A stretch of 64,000 nt of DNA from Arion vulgaris (GCA_020796225.1 CM036765.1:38034066-38098065); one strand, 5' to 3'. Positions 44,640 through 54,770 are shown, counted from the first letter of the stretch. Numbers and translations: made by a program. Notes: generated by a model from the sequence alone, not told the origin.

Positions 44640-45290
44640 TGGAATTTTTTCCGACTGGAAGGTCTCTCAGGTCGACTAAGCTTCAACTGCGTACCTGGGA
44701 AATACTGGGAACTAAAGGGGACTGGTACCTTTGAAGTCGGAGATGGCACACCTATATGGTGGGGGACACTGATAATAAACAAAGCAGGCCTTCACACAAA
44801 AATATGCCATACCAGGTGCTCTGACTAAGCCTGAATTTATAACGGACGAACGCAAGAAGAAGAAAGGTAGTCGACGTAGTGTTGACCACATCACCCAACA
44901 TTGGACCCAAAAAAATACAGACCTAAAACCGTATTCTCCAGTAAACCTCGGGAAATAAAAACAATTTTTACTTACTAATCATATGCTACGAGAATGGATA
45001 AATAGTCCCAGCATAGCTCAACTTTGAGATCTACTGCAATAATTAATTAAAATTGCATGCTACTAGATAGATATCATTATATTTCTCTCTATAACGCAGA
45101 ATGGATAAATGGTTTTACTATCAAACGATAATTGACCTATATGCAAATATTCTTGTTTATTTCTAACAAGATAACGATACACTGTGTTGTCTTTAGCAAT
45201 CTGTTCAGTTAACCCATAATGAATAATAATAATAACCCCACCGAAGACGAAACATGGCCGCCCTACCAAGCAATGGAAAAGTGACACGTA
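44640..45290. repeat. Right end of duplication unit 2
   Basis: Matches 15900-16085 and 16780-17370 in order (GTATTCTCCAGTAAACC, TACTAATCATATG, GCTCAACTTTGAGA, TAATTGACCTATA, ACACTGTGTTGTCTTTA, CACCGAAGACGAA). The RNase H LINE and LINE-A insertions seen at 16086-16775 are absent here, so they came after the duplication or were never in this copy. Confidence 0.8.
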
Positions 45291-45299
45291 CGCAATTAA

Positions 45300-45490
45300 C
45301 TATGCTGAGATATTTTCAGTTTCATTTCAGTTTGTAATATCTTATTGCACTCTGGACATGTCTCAATCCACATAATGCTCTGATCGTCTTCGCTATATCT
45401 CCAACATCGTCTACCAACTGAAACGTACCAGTTTGATTTTGATTGATTAGATATTTTACACGGAATTAGTCTGCTGTCAAAGATCATCAA
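45300..45490 (-). pseudogene. RNase H LINE tail, last part
   Basis: The minus strand reads RRCWRYSEDDQSIMWIETCPE followed by CNKILQTEMK, aligning with the RRRSEYLQTCPECN end at 20421-20565. It is short and degraded. Confidence 0.65.
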
Positions 45491-46585
45491 CGACAGGATT
45501 CATGGAAACTACTCATTTTCTATTTAGAATTTTGACACATGAAACTGATCCAGAAAAAGGGAAAAGAATTTTCAGTTCTATGGACCTTCGGTATGTATAA
45601 GATAAAAACAAAACAAGATTATCTCTATCAACAAGTAGCTAAGACATAATCAAAGTGTCGAGGTCACTGATAGCGACGTTGATAACATGCCGCTGGAAAT
45701 TCATTGGTTCAAGGCCAGCTTGGGACAAAAATTTCCAGTGGCACGCGTATGAACTACATAAAACCTTAACCTTTACTTCGAGTCTAAGTTACAAGTACTA
45801 CTGAAGTTGGAGTAAGGCTCGCCTTTATGACGAGAAACACTGAAGATTAAGAAAGAAAACGTTCATGAAAAAATCAGTCAGAGGCGTCATATTAGGAGCC
45901 ATGACTGCGCCTAAATTCATGGTGTGCGAACTTAAAAAGTATAAACATTAAACTGCCATACGAGAGCCAACTATAAACTTATTTCCTCCTTCTCTCTTCT
46001 TTTCTTAATTCAAATGAGACAAAGATTCGAAATCGACTACACAATTTCACCCTTCTCTTTCTTTCCTTAATTCAAATCCAACTCAAATAATAAAATAATC
46101 AATATCTCATAGCACTAATTATGGATTTCAGAACAACAGAAAATTGATGTTTAGATTAAAGTCAATCCTACAGTACTTCAATTAGGATATCATTTGCTGT
46201 CATCAGCATCAAATAGATTGTCATGGCAGAACTTGTCACCCCAACCAGAGCCAGCTATAACTATGGGCCTTCGGGTAAGAATTATGGGGAAAAAAGACCA
46301 CAACTACACCGCACGACCTCGCATTCCAGTATTGTTGTATATAGACGAATTCATTTTAAAACCAACACAAAATGCTAAATCGAAGTTATATTATGCAACA
46401 AGTAGGTTTAACAATAAGGAATGTCAATATTATGAATATTATTCACCAATAAATAACCATAGACTCACAGAATTTAGTAAAATTGCAAAAAGCTTGCAGT
46501 GTTCTATCAAACATCTATATTTTCCAGTCCCTTTTTCTGATCTAGGTCAGGGAACCCCAGTCAGTTGTCTGGCCTAGTTATCTAG
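45491..46585. other. Stretch with one unassigned ORF
   Basis: A 127-codon plus ORF (46194-46577) contains KKDHNYTARPRIPVLLYIDE but no domain I recognise. No other gene or repeat is seen. Confidence 0.25.
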
Positions 46586-46587
46586 AG

Positions 46588-46850
46588 TTGGCTGTGCTCC
46601 AACAGTCCTTCGGAATTTCTCCCGTAGGTCAAATGTCCCGCCTCTGCAGCGGTCATGTTCAAACCATCAGTTTCATCCTGAATCCATCTTCTCCGTTTTC
46701 TTCCTCTTCTTCTCTTTGCTGGTTTGCCTCTTCCTCTTCTTCTCTTTGCTGGTTTGCCTTCTTTCATGATGGTCTTCTCCAGCCCTTTATGTCTTTGTAT
46801 ATGTCCAAAGTACCTCAATTTTCTCTTTCTTATTTGTATCATTAACTAGT
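46588..46850 (-). pseudogene. LINE-H C-terminal end, copy 2
   Basis: The 86-codon minus ORF reads IRKRKLRYFGHIQRHKGLEK, a basic duplicated KPAKRRRGRGKPAKRRRGR, then RRWIQDETDGLNMTAAEAGHL, the usual LINE ending. The KPAKRRRGR segment is a small in-frame tandem duplication (two CTCTTTGCTGGTTTGCCT units near 46711-46760). Confidence 0.88.
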
Positions 46851-47585
46851 TTACTTTGAATTCTTTCTGGAAAGATCTATTTGCTGTCGCACTAAAGTTA
46901 ATTCTACTGACTAGAATAGTATTAATTATCCTGATTACAATCAGTCCTGCGATGCTAAAACTGCGATGCAATAATATAAAATCTTGACTAATTAATCCTA
47001 CGTTATCATGACAACAGCAACATTTACTGTCCATGCAAGACGAAAGAGCAATAAAAATAGTAATTAGATTCTGCATTTTCCCAGTGACAACAAAGATGAA
47101 TACAAGATGTAATAAATGAGTTTAACATCACATCAACAGAGACAAAATAGTCATAGCTGATAAAGATGTGAGCTTTAGGGAAATCTCGTTATTATTTTAT
47201 AGTTCCAGACCGAGTATATAGAAAAGGTAATTGCAGATCTTATTCTGCTCTAAATGGTCAAAACAAGAAGATTTGATTTTATTATTGCAACTTTGTTGTG
47301 AGAATAACCCGTGTGTCTTTTTCCTAACCTTCATGAATAATATGGCGGTTCTTTGATACTTACAGCATCATATGACCATGATGTTTGCATGTTCTACTTT
47401 AAAGAAGTTTACAGGGTTCTTTTTTATTAGTTACTTGCATCTTGTCCCCCAGGTTCATGTCCTCCTCTGTCCTACACCGTCTTAAAAAGCGGTATTACAT
47501 TCAACAATGACATTTTTTCAAACTTACATCTTTTGATATTTACGAAACTGTTATTGACCTTGTGGTGTATTGTCTGGCAACAACA
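46851..47585. other. Unassigned stretch
   Basis: No recognised gene or repeat. Confidence 0.35.
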
Positions 47586-47589
47586 AAAT

Positions 47590-47745
47590 CCGTTCACTTC
47601 TTTCAATGTGTTGTCACCCTTTCCTATGGTGTCCCATGACTGGTTCAATATAATTATATCGACTGACTATAGTTCTTCACTACGTTGTATTTGATCAGAG
47701 AACCGGGAAACGGGTCAAAAATGAACGATTATTGCAGCAAAGAAG
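47590..47745. repeat. Dispersed repeat shared with 56985-57130
   Basis: Both copies carry GGTGTCCCATGACTGGTTCA or a one-base variant, then CGACTGACTATAGTTCT and AGAGAACCGGGAAACGG-like phrases. At 57 kb it lies inside a LINE-D copy. Its nature is unknown. Confidence 0.8.
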
Positions 47746-47805
47746 ATAAATAAGACACTGAGCTGACGTGTAAATATTGTTGTTTTGTCTTTAAATTCTC
47801 ACCGA

Positions 47806-47806
47806 G

Positions 47807-47838
<32 letters not shown>

Positions 47839-48220
47839 CTCACTCTCTCTCTCTAACCTGAGACGCCCTAGCGCTGCAAAAATGCACACAATTTTTCTTT
47901 ATTCTTGGTCGTACTTTGTTTTGTGTTCCAACTGTGATTCATTTCTTTCAGTTTTGTCCTACTATTTCTCCTTCAGGTCATTTTGGGTCTTCCGCGTTTT
48001 TGTTTACCATCTGGTGTCAATCTCACTGCAGTTTTCGCCACAAATTTAGTCTCCATGCGTATCACATGTCCGATCCATCTCCAGAGTCTCTTTTGTTTGA
48101 TGGTCATATTCTCTAGTTAACACTGTGCAAGCAGTTCTTGGTTAGAGTTATTATTTGGTCAGAACTCGTGTAAGATCTTTCGCAAACAAGTTGTATGGAA
48201 GGTGTAGAGTTTGAACATAT
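47806..48220 (-). pseudogene. LINE-G C-terminal end with (GA)n tail
   Basis: The minus strand reads KRLWRWIGHVIRMETKFVAK, then VRLTPDGKQKREDPKMT and LKEMNHSWNTK, typical of the region after RT, followed by a (GA)n tail seen as CT runs at 47806-47856. A single base change replaces the usual GRPK by EDPK frames. Confidence 0.75.
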
Positions 48221-48231
48221 CTTGTTTTGTC

Positions 48232-48440
48232 TTCTTCTTCTTCTTCTTTGCGTTCGTTCTTACGACCAATTTTAATCACTCTTTGTGATATGTTTGATCT
48301 TTGTCAAGAACGTGTATACGTTGCACATTGGTTTTTGAGGCCCCTAAACGCATATACTTCTACACTATTAGGACATGTACATTCGATTTCAGCCAAACCT
48401 CCTTAGTCGCCTCTTACGACATGCGTGGCAGGTAAAAGTG
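48232..48440 (-). repeat. Family B repeat, left part (interrupted)
   Basis: Matches 636-830 closely, from the TTCTTCTTCTTTGCGTTCGT tail to CATGCGTGGCAGGTAAAAGTG, and then stops abruptly at the start of the composite element. The missing part resumes at 52710. Confidence 0.92.
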
Positions 48441-48559
48441 TGTAGTAGCCTGTCCCCCTCCAGGTGGCAGCTGAGGAACCAGACAGTTAGCTTTAGTGTG
48501 TAGTTGGTAGATATTTAGATATTCTTATTAGCTGACCGTAGTGTTTGCTCACTAAATCT
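48441..48559 (+). repeat. 119-bp inverted repeat, left arm
   Basis: Runs from TGTAGTAGCC to GCTCACTAAATCT. Its inverse complement occurs at 48962-49080 with 117 of 119 positions identical; the two differences are in the C-run near the end. Confidence 0.97.
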
Positions 48560-48611
48560 GCATCTGTCCACTATAAGCAGTATGGCAACACTAAACGAGA
48601 CCTGACGTAGT

Positions 48612-48951
48612 AAAACCATTTGTATTGGATATTGATGCGTCCTATAGTGGTCTGGGAGCGGTTTTGAGCCAGGTACAAGAAGGACTAAGTAAAGTGATAG
48701 CTTATGCTAGTAGAACTCTTCGTAGAGAGGAAAGGAACATCAAGAGCAGTTTAAAATTAGAGTTATTGGGATTGAAATGGGCTGTAACAGAGAAATTTCG
48801 TTCATATCTTTTAGGTAATAAAGTTACTATTTACACGGATAATAAAGGTCTTACATTTTCAAATAAGGTACAATTAGGTGCCATTGAGCAACGATGGCTG
48901 GCTCAGATGGCTGTCTTTGATTATGAGATCAAACACCGTAGGGCTCGTTGA
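48612..48951 (+). pseudogene. Ty3/Gypsy RNase H domain, open fragment
   Basis: The frame reads FVLDIDASYSGLGAVLSQ, then VIAYASRTLRREERN, KLELLGLKWAV, VTIYTDNKGLTF and RWLAQMAVFDYEIKHR before a stop. This is the RNase H domain that follows RT in Ty3/Gypsy (LTR) retrotransposons, with the three acidic catalytic positions present (the Asp of DAS, the Glu of KLELLGLKW, the Asp of YTDN). There is no internal stop in about 113 codons. The usual end (PGxxNxxADALSR) is cut off by the right arm, and RT is cut off by the left. Confidence 0.9.
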
Positions 48952-48961
48952 ACAAGAATTT

Positions 48962-49080
48962 AGATTTAGTGAGCAAACACTACGGTCAGCTAATAAGAAT
49001 ATCTAAATATCTACCAACTACACACTAAAGCTAACTGTCTGGTTCCTCAGCTGCCACCTGGGGGGGGACTGGCTACTACA
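48962..49080 (-). repeat. 119-bp inverted repeat, right arm
   Basis: From AGATTTAGTGAGC to GGCTACTACA. Inverse of the left arm. Its last 33 bp also match the right end of the whole insertion at 52676-52709. Confidence 0.97.
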
Positions 49081-51664
49081 CATTCGTGGACCAGAATTGA
49101 GTGAGTACTTATTACTTTTTGATACTTATTTCCATGACTCTTTCCGCTCTGTTTTAAAAAGGGATCTTCTACGTCAGGTACTTTAATTCTTCAATCACCC
49201 ATCTAGGAACGTTAGTCATTATCTACGTTAGTCCTTTCATTGACTGGGCGACTGTGTGTTCACGATCTGATCTTCTACGTCACACTTTATTTTCAATCAA
49301 TCTAGGGACCCTACATTCGTCTATGGCCTCAGACTGCGACCGTATTCCCCGATCTGGATCTTCTACGTCAACTACTTGATTCTTCAATCAATCACCTCAG
49401 GACATAATACTCGTTTTTTATTCTTTTACGTATATTAGTTATATTTGATTTTTCATATATGCTACCATAACATGCTGGGGCATCTGGAATCTACATATGG
49501 ACATTGACTTTTGCATTGTGAATGATTTCTATTGGACTTTACATACTTACTACTATGCCTAGTTGATACAGATGGAGATTGCACCTTTGAGGATGAATTA
49601 TTTTTGATTGACTTTACATAAATCCTGCTACGACAGGCTATTCAATGGGAATTTTGCTATTTGGAGTAAGGAACTTTTTCTAATGGACTATGCACACACG
49701 CTACTGCAACTGTATGATGACAGTAGAGTTTGCACCTTGATGGATTCTTGATAATTTACTATGTATCAAATTTTATCTACCTGGCTGTGAGAACGTTTGA
49801 ACATTGAACATTGAACATTGAGCGTTTGAACATTGAGTTCTATGTGTACATTCTGATTTCTGGGTACTGCAACATACATTGTAAGTATGAGTTTCTAGCT
49901 CTTTCCGTGCTATTAATTGCTATATGTGCTAATGTGTACTTTTGATTCCTCTTACAGTTGATACCTCCGGTTGCGGCATTTTGTGTATTATTCTTTTCAG
50001 AATATTTACTTCTACCGATTGTGCTCGTTGATCAGAGAGCTTATATAATACTCTAGTTGCAGCAGGGAATATGATACCAGATTTTAACCTTGCTTTATTC
50101 TAATCCCAAGCTTCAACTAAGCACGTATTTACAATAAAGCAAAGGGGTAACCATATACCAGGTCCGTGGGCGTATAATAACAGACCAGATATATTAGCAA
50201 GGAGACTTTTCCTTAACTAGAAGTAAATTTATGCCCTGTTTTCTTTCTCCTGCAGTCAACATGAGGTTAAATGTATTCTTGTTTTCTAGAAATTCCATAG
50301 GTCACAAATATCAATTAGGGGTTTCCAAGCAACAACCAGATTTGACCGTGAGAATTATACTAACAGGACAATGACTGGTTTGGAAACAAAGAAAATGCCA
50401 CATGTTAAATAGAATGCATTTTGTAGATTAGACACACTTCATAGACACAACTTCACACACACTTGAGAGACGCATTCGGACAGAGACAGAGGGACAGAGA
50501 GGTACCCAGGGACAGGCAGCGAGGGTAGTCGATTTCTCATTCAGACAGATGGACAGAGAGCAGGTAGTCTGAGTGACAGAGACAGTTACAGACAGAAAGA
50601 ATCAACAAGTCAAGGAGTGTAGTCTAGCATAAGCGACTCACACAGTTATCGACAAGAACTTAGTAGATAGTAACAAGAATTATAGAGCAGAACAACTCTG
50701 CTGCGAGTTATAAGCGGAATAGAGAACGAGGCAGTAGAATTGAACCGAGTTGCAGACAGAGAGAGCCCAAGAGTGCGAAATCAGATAGATAACAAAAAAA
50801 TCCATACGCATAGCCCAACAGAACTGCCGACATAAAGTGTTGTCTAACTAAGACGTAGATGTAGAACTCCACGGAGATTTTGACCAAATCAGAGAGCGTT
50901 ACTGTTCAGAATTGGTGAACCGGTTACATTAGAACCGGAGGACTAGTTTTCAGAGTTGGAAAACTAGGCGGTAGAGCTAAACTAAAAGGGTAGGGCCAGA
51001 CCCGACGGAGAGGCTATAACAGTATATGAGGCCCGCGTGCCCAGCGTGTTCGTAGCGCGTTGGACGTGGGTGACTAGCCCTCTGTGTGTACGGGTTCAAT
51101 TCCGTGGGCAGGCAGAAAAGCCACAGATTCCCCAGATTCACGGTGTTCGTGGCACCGAACCGAAGGGTTACGATGTCCATGGCACCGAGCCGAAGAGCTG
51201 AAAAGCTCAAGTGCTTCTGGATCGGAAAAAAAAAAAAACAGTATATGAGAGAGAGAGATGTCAGCCATTTTACAGAATACATTTTTTTAACCAGTTAACA
51301 GAGACATTTCGTGTATACTATGAGGACAGCAACCCTAGCTAGTTCATAGTTCATAAGTATTATAACGTATTTTGACTGAACAAGTATTTATTCTAAGGAC
51401 ATCGCAAGCAAGGTAGAGTTGAACTGTGAACATTTTTAGAGATAGGATGTCAGGGTATTAGATATCACTTAGGGAAGATTGACAATATTAGTTAGTAGGT
51501 ATATTTTTTCAGCTATATGCATTGTTATGCGTTTTGTATTGTTGATTTTCTTTTCAGGATTTTCTTTTTTTTTTTATAATTTGATCTATGTGCTATTATT
51601 TTGAACATAGATGAGATATTTAAATAAATAAATATAAAGAAATAAAAGTTGAGAATCAGGTTTG
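49081..51664 (+). other. LTR-like non-coding segment of the composite element
   Basis: No ORF of note. It has repeated GATCTTCTACGTCA phrases (49160-49380), a purine-rich stretch (50450-50800), a SINE-1 insertion, and near the end AATAAATATAAAGAAATAAA followed by TTGAGAATCAGGTTTGATTC, matched in inverse at 27870-27930. I infer that this is LTR sequence; its borders are not fixed. Confidence 0.4.
51031..51237 (+). repeat. SINE-1, tRNA-derived, very young copy
   Basis: A box TAGCGCGTTGGA, B box GGTTCAATTCC, full body and a 13-base poly-A tail. It is flanked by a perfect 12-bp duplication ACAGTATATGAG (51019-51030 and 51238-51249). It is inserted in the LTR-like part of the composite element, so it is younger than that element. 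Confidence 0.96.
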
Positions 51665-51923
51665 ATTCTCACATAGATGTATGATGTACTTGACGGCCAT
51701 TTCATTTATTTGTAGTCTATGTACGTAGTTGTGGATGGTGTTGATAGTAGTTGTAATGAGAGACTGAAGAATATTGTAGCGCACACACGCACTATTACAT
51801 AGCTGGTTTCCGTGACACAGGAGGCCCGCAGAATTACATAGATGGTGCAGTGACCTAGGATATCGAGACCCCACACTATTACAAAGTTTTATCGCGTGAT
51901 CACGATTAGGGTGCTTTTAACAG
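51665..51923 (+). other. Leader before gag with two primer-site-like phrases
   Basis: Two similar phrases occur, TTACATAGCTGGTTTCCGTG (51794-51813) and TTACATAGATGGTGCAGTGA (51834-51853). Each has a TGG after TTACATAG-, as expected when a primer-binding site complementary to a tRNA 3' CCA follows an LTR ending in CA. The 51841-51864 phrase read in inverse resembles a tRNA T-arm and acceptor ending CACTGCACCA. This is inference only. Confidence 0.3.
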
Positions 51924-52655
51924 ATGTCTCACAGAAACACTAGGGGAAGTAAGATGAGTGAAGACCCATTGGTGGATGTGAGTCATCAGGAATCGTTGGT
52001 TCCTGCAGAGGCCATGGCAGGTCCTTCGAACCGTAACGATAGTACTGGAATCGTTGGGATGGCGCAGCAATCTAGCTGAGGTGGTCCACGTCCCCCCTGT
52101 CGGCCAATTCGGGTCCTGAGACTACATGATGACCTCTCTGTGGACGATATTTAGTGAGATATTCGTCATTACTGGCGATTTTATGGGTAGAGGGCAAGAT
52201 AAGTGGATATTCTTCTGACTCAGATCCACCCGATTTTATGGGTTAGAGGGACAAGATAAAGTGGATATTCTTCTGGACCACGTCTCAGATTCCATCAGGT
52301 CTGAGATAGAGATTCCCTCGTTAACTATCCAGGATCCGGACCTATTGTTGGATAAATTAGTCTCTGAGTACGGAGATGATAGGTCGGCTCATGATCTAAT
52401 TTCCGTCTTTTATAGGGCTGAGCAACAGGGCGGGAAATCTGTCCGTGATTTCTCCCATCGTCTGATAAAACTGTACAATAAAATCACTGCGGCACAGACT
52501 AGAGAACGTCAATTGGTAATGGAGACCTGCGTATTGCGGGATCATTTTATAAATTCTGTAGAGGACCGACTGTGCTCAAAAATGTTGGAAAAAGTGGTGG
52601 ATAATCCATCCATTTCCTTCCTTCAATGTCGGGAACCTGCCATGCGTTGGGAGAA
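51924..52655 (+). pseudogene. Ty3/Gypsy-like gag, broken
   Basis: From ATG 51924 the frame reads MSHRNTRGSKMSEDPLVDVS and continues to AQQSS before a stop. After more stops and a 55-bp imperfect internal duplication (near 52170-52270), the frame from 52261 runs VDILLDHVSDSIRSEI, DLLLDKLVSEYGDDRSAHDL, FYRAEQQGGKSVRDFSHRL and KMLEKVVDNPS. The pattern (LLDHV...VRSE, Y-EQ--ESVRDFS--L) is that of retrotransposon gag capsid regions. It ends at the right terminus of the composite element with no nucleocapsid zinc knuckle. Not functional. Confidence 0.75.
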
Positions 52656-52709
52656 CAACCCTATTTCACCAGCTGCCACCTGGGGGGGTGGGGGGGACTG
52701 GCTACTACA

Positions 52710-52770
52710 AGTGGTTCTATTCTGTACACCCCTAATTTGGGTCCCGGTAACCAGTCGGGCGTCTTGTTTT
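52710..52770 (-). repeat. Family B repeat, right part (continuation)
   Basis: AGTGGTTCTATTCTGTACAC and TTTGGGTCCCGGTAACCAGT complete the family B copy cut at 48440. The join reconstructs the family order exactly, with only AGTG repeated. Confidence 0.9.
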
Positions 52771-53005
52771 GTCATTCTCCAGCATTCTGTTCCGTATAGC
52801 AACGATGACAGCACGCAGCTGCGGTATACATTAATCTTGGTAATTTTGCGGAAGAACCATGAATGCACTTCACCTTAACTCTGTCTGCTTTTAATGTCAG
52901 ATCCATATCCTCCTTCGTGACTGATAACGCTTCCAAGATATGTAAAATCAGTTGTATTTAGATAGAGTTTATCTTCTAGTTTAACTGGTGCTAGCTGGCC
53001 ATGTT
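52771..53005 (-). pseudogene. LINE RT thumb fragment
   Basis: Minus-strand frames read NTTDFTYLGSVISHEGGYGS, then KITKINVYRSCVLSSLLYGT and ECWRMTKQD, the conserved end of the RT domain in LINEs (YLGSxIS, SLLYGSECW). It has frameshifts. Its left side abuts the family B remnant. Confidence 0.85.
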
Positions 53006-53239
53006 CAGAGCCATTATTTCTATTTTGTCTCACTAAGCAAAGAAATATAAATTATGAAATACATTACAACTTATTCGTACAAATGTAGTTGAAGAGCTTA
53101 TATTGGTGTATTCTCAATAGTCTCATATTCTGATAGAAAGTATATGTGCTTGATGACATACAAACTGTTAGAGATTTAAGGACTTAATCTGACCCAAGCA
53201 GACCAGTTTGGAAGAAAAACTTTGGGTCCAGTAAAAATC

Positions 53240-53790
53240 TCAATCTGAAAACCGGATGCATCTATGAATATCATCTCATTGTGTAGAATACTGAGCATAG
53301 AAAACCGGATGCATCTATGAATATCATCTCATTGTGTAGAATAATATTCATGTTATATTCCATTCTTATGCTTCTTAGTACTTTCTCTTCCCATGCTTTG
53401 TAATCTATATGGGTATATGTTGCATGTATTCAAGTTATATATTTACTGGCTGTTTCATTGTTTCTTTTCCTTTCTATTTCTAGTTTTTATGTGTGTTTTT
53501 GTGTTACATTTATTTCGTTATTCGTTTTTATTCCAGATTTTCCTTAGATTCGTTTGTATTTGGTCGTCCATTTGTGTTTCATTTTAATTTGTCACTCCTG
53601 TTTGTTCGTTTGCTTGATAAAGGCCTTGTTGGTCGAAACGTTGCTGTATTTTGTCATTGTTTTTGTAATTTGTAAAACTACAGTACTTTGTAATTACGTG
53701 TGTAGAATACTGAGCATAGAAAACCGGATGCATCTATGAATATCATCTCATTGTGTAGAATACTGAGCATAGAAAACTGGTCGCAGAAGA
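53240..53790. repeat. 55-bp repeats flanking a short insert
   Basis: The unit AAAACCGGATGCATCTATGA, ATATCATCTCATTGTGTAGA, ATACTGAGCATAG occurs about twice at 53249-53342 and again at 53700-53785. Between them 53345-53699 holds T-rich sequence whose end resembles 11655-11790. The direct repeats may be a duplication of target DNA around an insert. Confidence 0.75.
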
Positions 53791-54770
53791 ATAAGAAGAA
53801 AGCCATTAAACATTTAAGAGATATATTATTGTATTCTTTGTAATTTCTCCTTTAGCTAGGAAAAATATGATCTCACACTATTTCACTGTAATTCAGTAGA
53901 GCCCACTTAAAACCGAATAGCTCCGGAACGAGATAAAAAGTTTGAGTTGACAGATATTTGAATTAAAGAAAATACACCTATTAATCGATAGTTAGACCCT
54001 ACCTGAGTAGGAGTCTCCACAGCACTAAGCATAGCACTACATGCATAGAGTTTGAAGGTTACTGGTTCTGAAAGATTGCCGGGTACTCTCCCCCATATCA
54101 GAAAACATTGGGAAAAGTGTGTAAACTCCTAACTCCTTGAGGTTCAACGTAGAAAGAAGAAGAATCGATAGTTAATGACGTCGTTTTACTCAAATTTAAA
54201 CCAACACAACAATGAGATGTGCTCGATTTAAATCTGAATATTTCTGTGTTCTTCTTTAGACTGACAATAAACCGAATACATGATAATTGAACACATGACA
54301 GCTGAGCCCATAGAGAATTGAACACAGAAAAATATTATGGAGTTTTAACCTGAAATTAAATTAAATACGGTAAACATGTAAGAGACATTAATAATCTTTC
54401 ATTTCCTTAAACCCCTACCATAAACACAAATAATTGTAAATTATTCTTCCCGTATCCATCAACAATTTGAACACGGATTATTTAGACATCACTTGTAGAG
54501 TTAGGTCAAGAATGTAAGTGTGTAAAACTGTCAATACAAAGCAAGTCATTCAAGCAAATCTACAACAGCAGAGATAAAGTCTCTAACGAAAGTAACAATT
54601 GTTGACCAGGGCTGAAAGGTTTAACTGCCACTAATGTGGATGAACATTAGGATGAACACGACATAAAGAAACAGTACAGCGTTGAAATTTATATCAAATC
54701 AGACACAGAGGTTGCTTCTCAGTTCACCCAGGAAAGGACAGGACAAGATATGCTCTGGTGTCTGTTCAAT
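53791..54770. other. Unassigned stretch
   Basis: No gene is seen. Short ORFs lack motifs. Confidence 0.35.

Larger units (their letters stand above)
48441..52709 (+). mobile_element. Composite Ty3/Gypsy-derived insertion, 4,269 bp
   Basis: The segment starts TGTAGTAGCC and ends GGCTACTACA, with about 33 bp of inverted terminal similarity (GGTGGCAGCTG at left, CAGCTGCCACC at right, separated from the ends by C- or G-runs). It is flanked by the 4-bp duplication AGTG (48437-48440 and 52710-52713) inside a family B repeat. In order it holds a 640-bp inverted-repeat unit with a Ty3/Gypsy RNase H domain, about 2.8 kb of LTR-like and leader DNA with a SINE-1 insertion, and a broken gag. RT, integrase and protease are absent. 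The TG...CA ends fit integrase insertion, but two direct LTRs are not seen. Its exact class is open. Confidence 0.7.

Noticed and set aside
48961..49080. The 640-bp inverted-repeat unit as an independent insertion
   Set aside because: Its left end has AGTG before it but its right end is followed by CATTCG, not a duplicate; the duplicate is found only at 52710, so the unit moved as part of the larger insertion.
51074..51298. ORFs over the SINE at 51031
   Set aside because: The same shadows appear in every SINE-1 copy (1383-1673, 38694-39008, 61669-61887); SINEs are non-coding.
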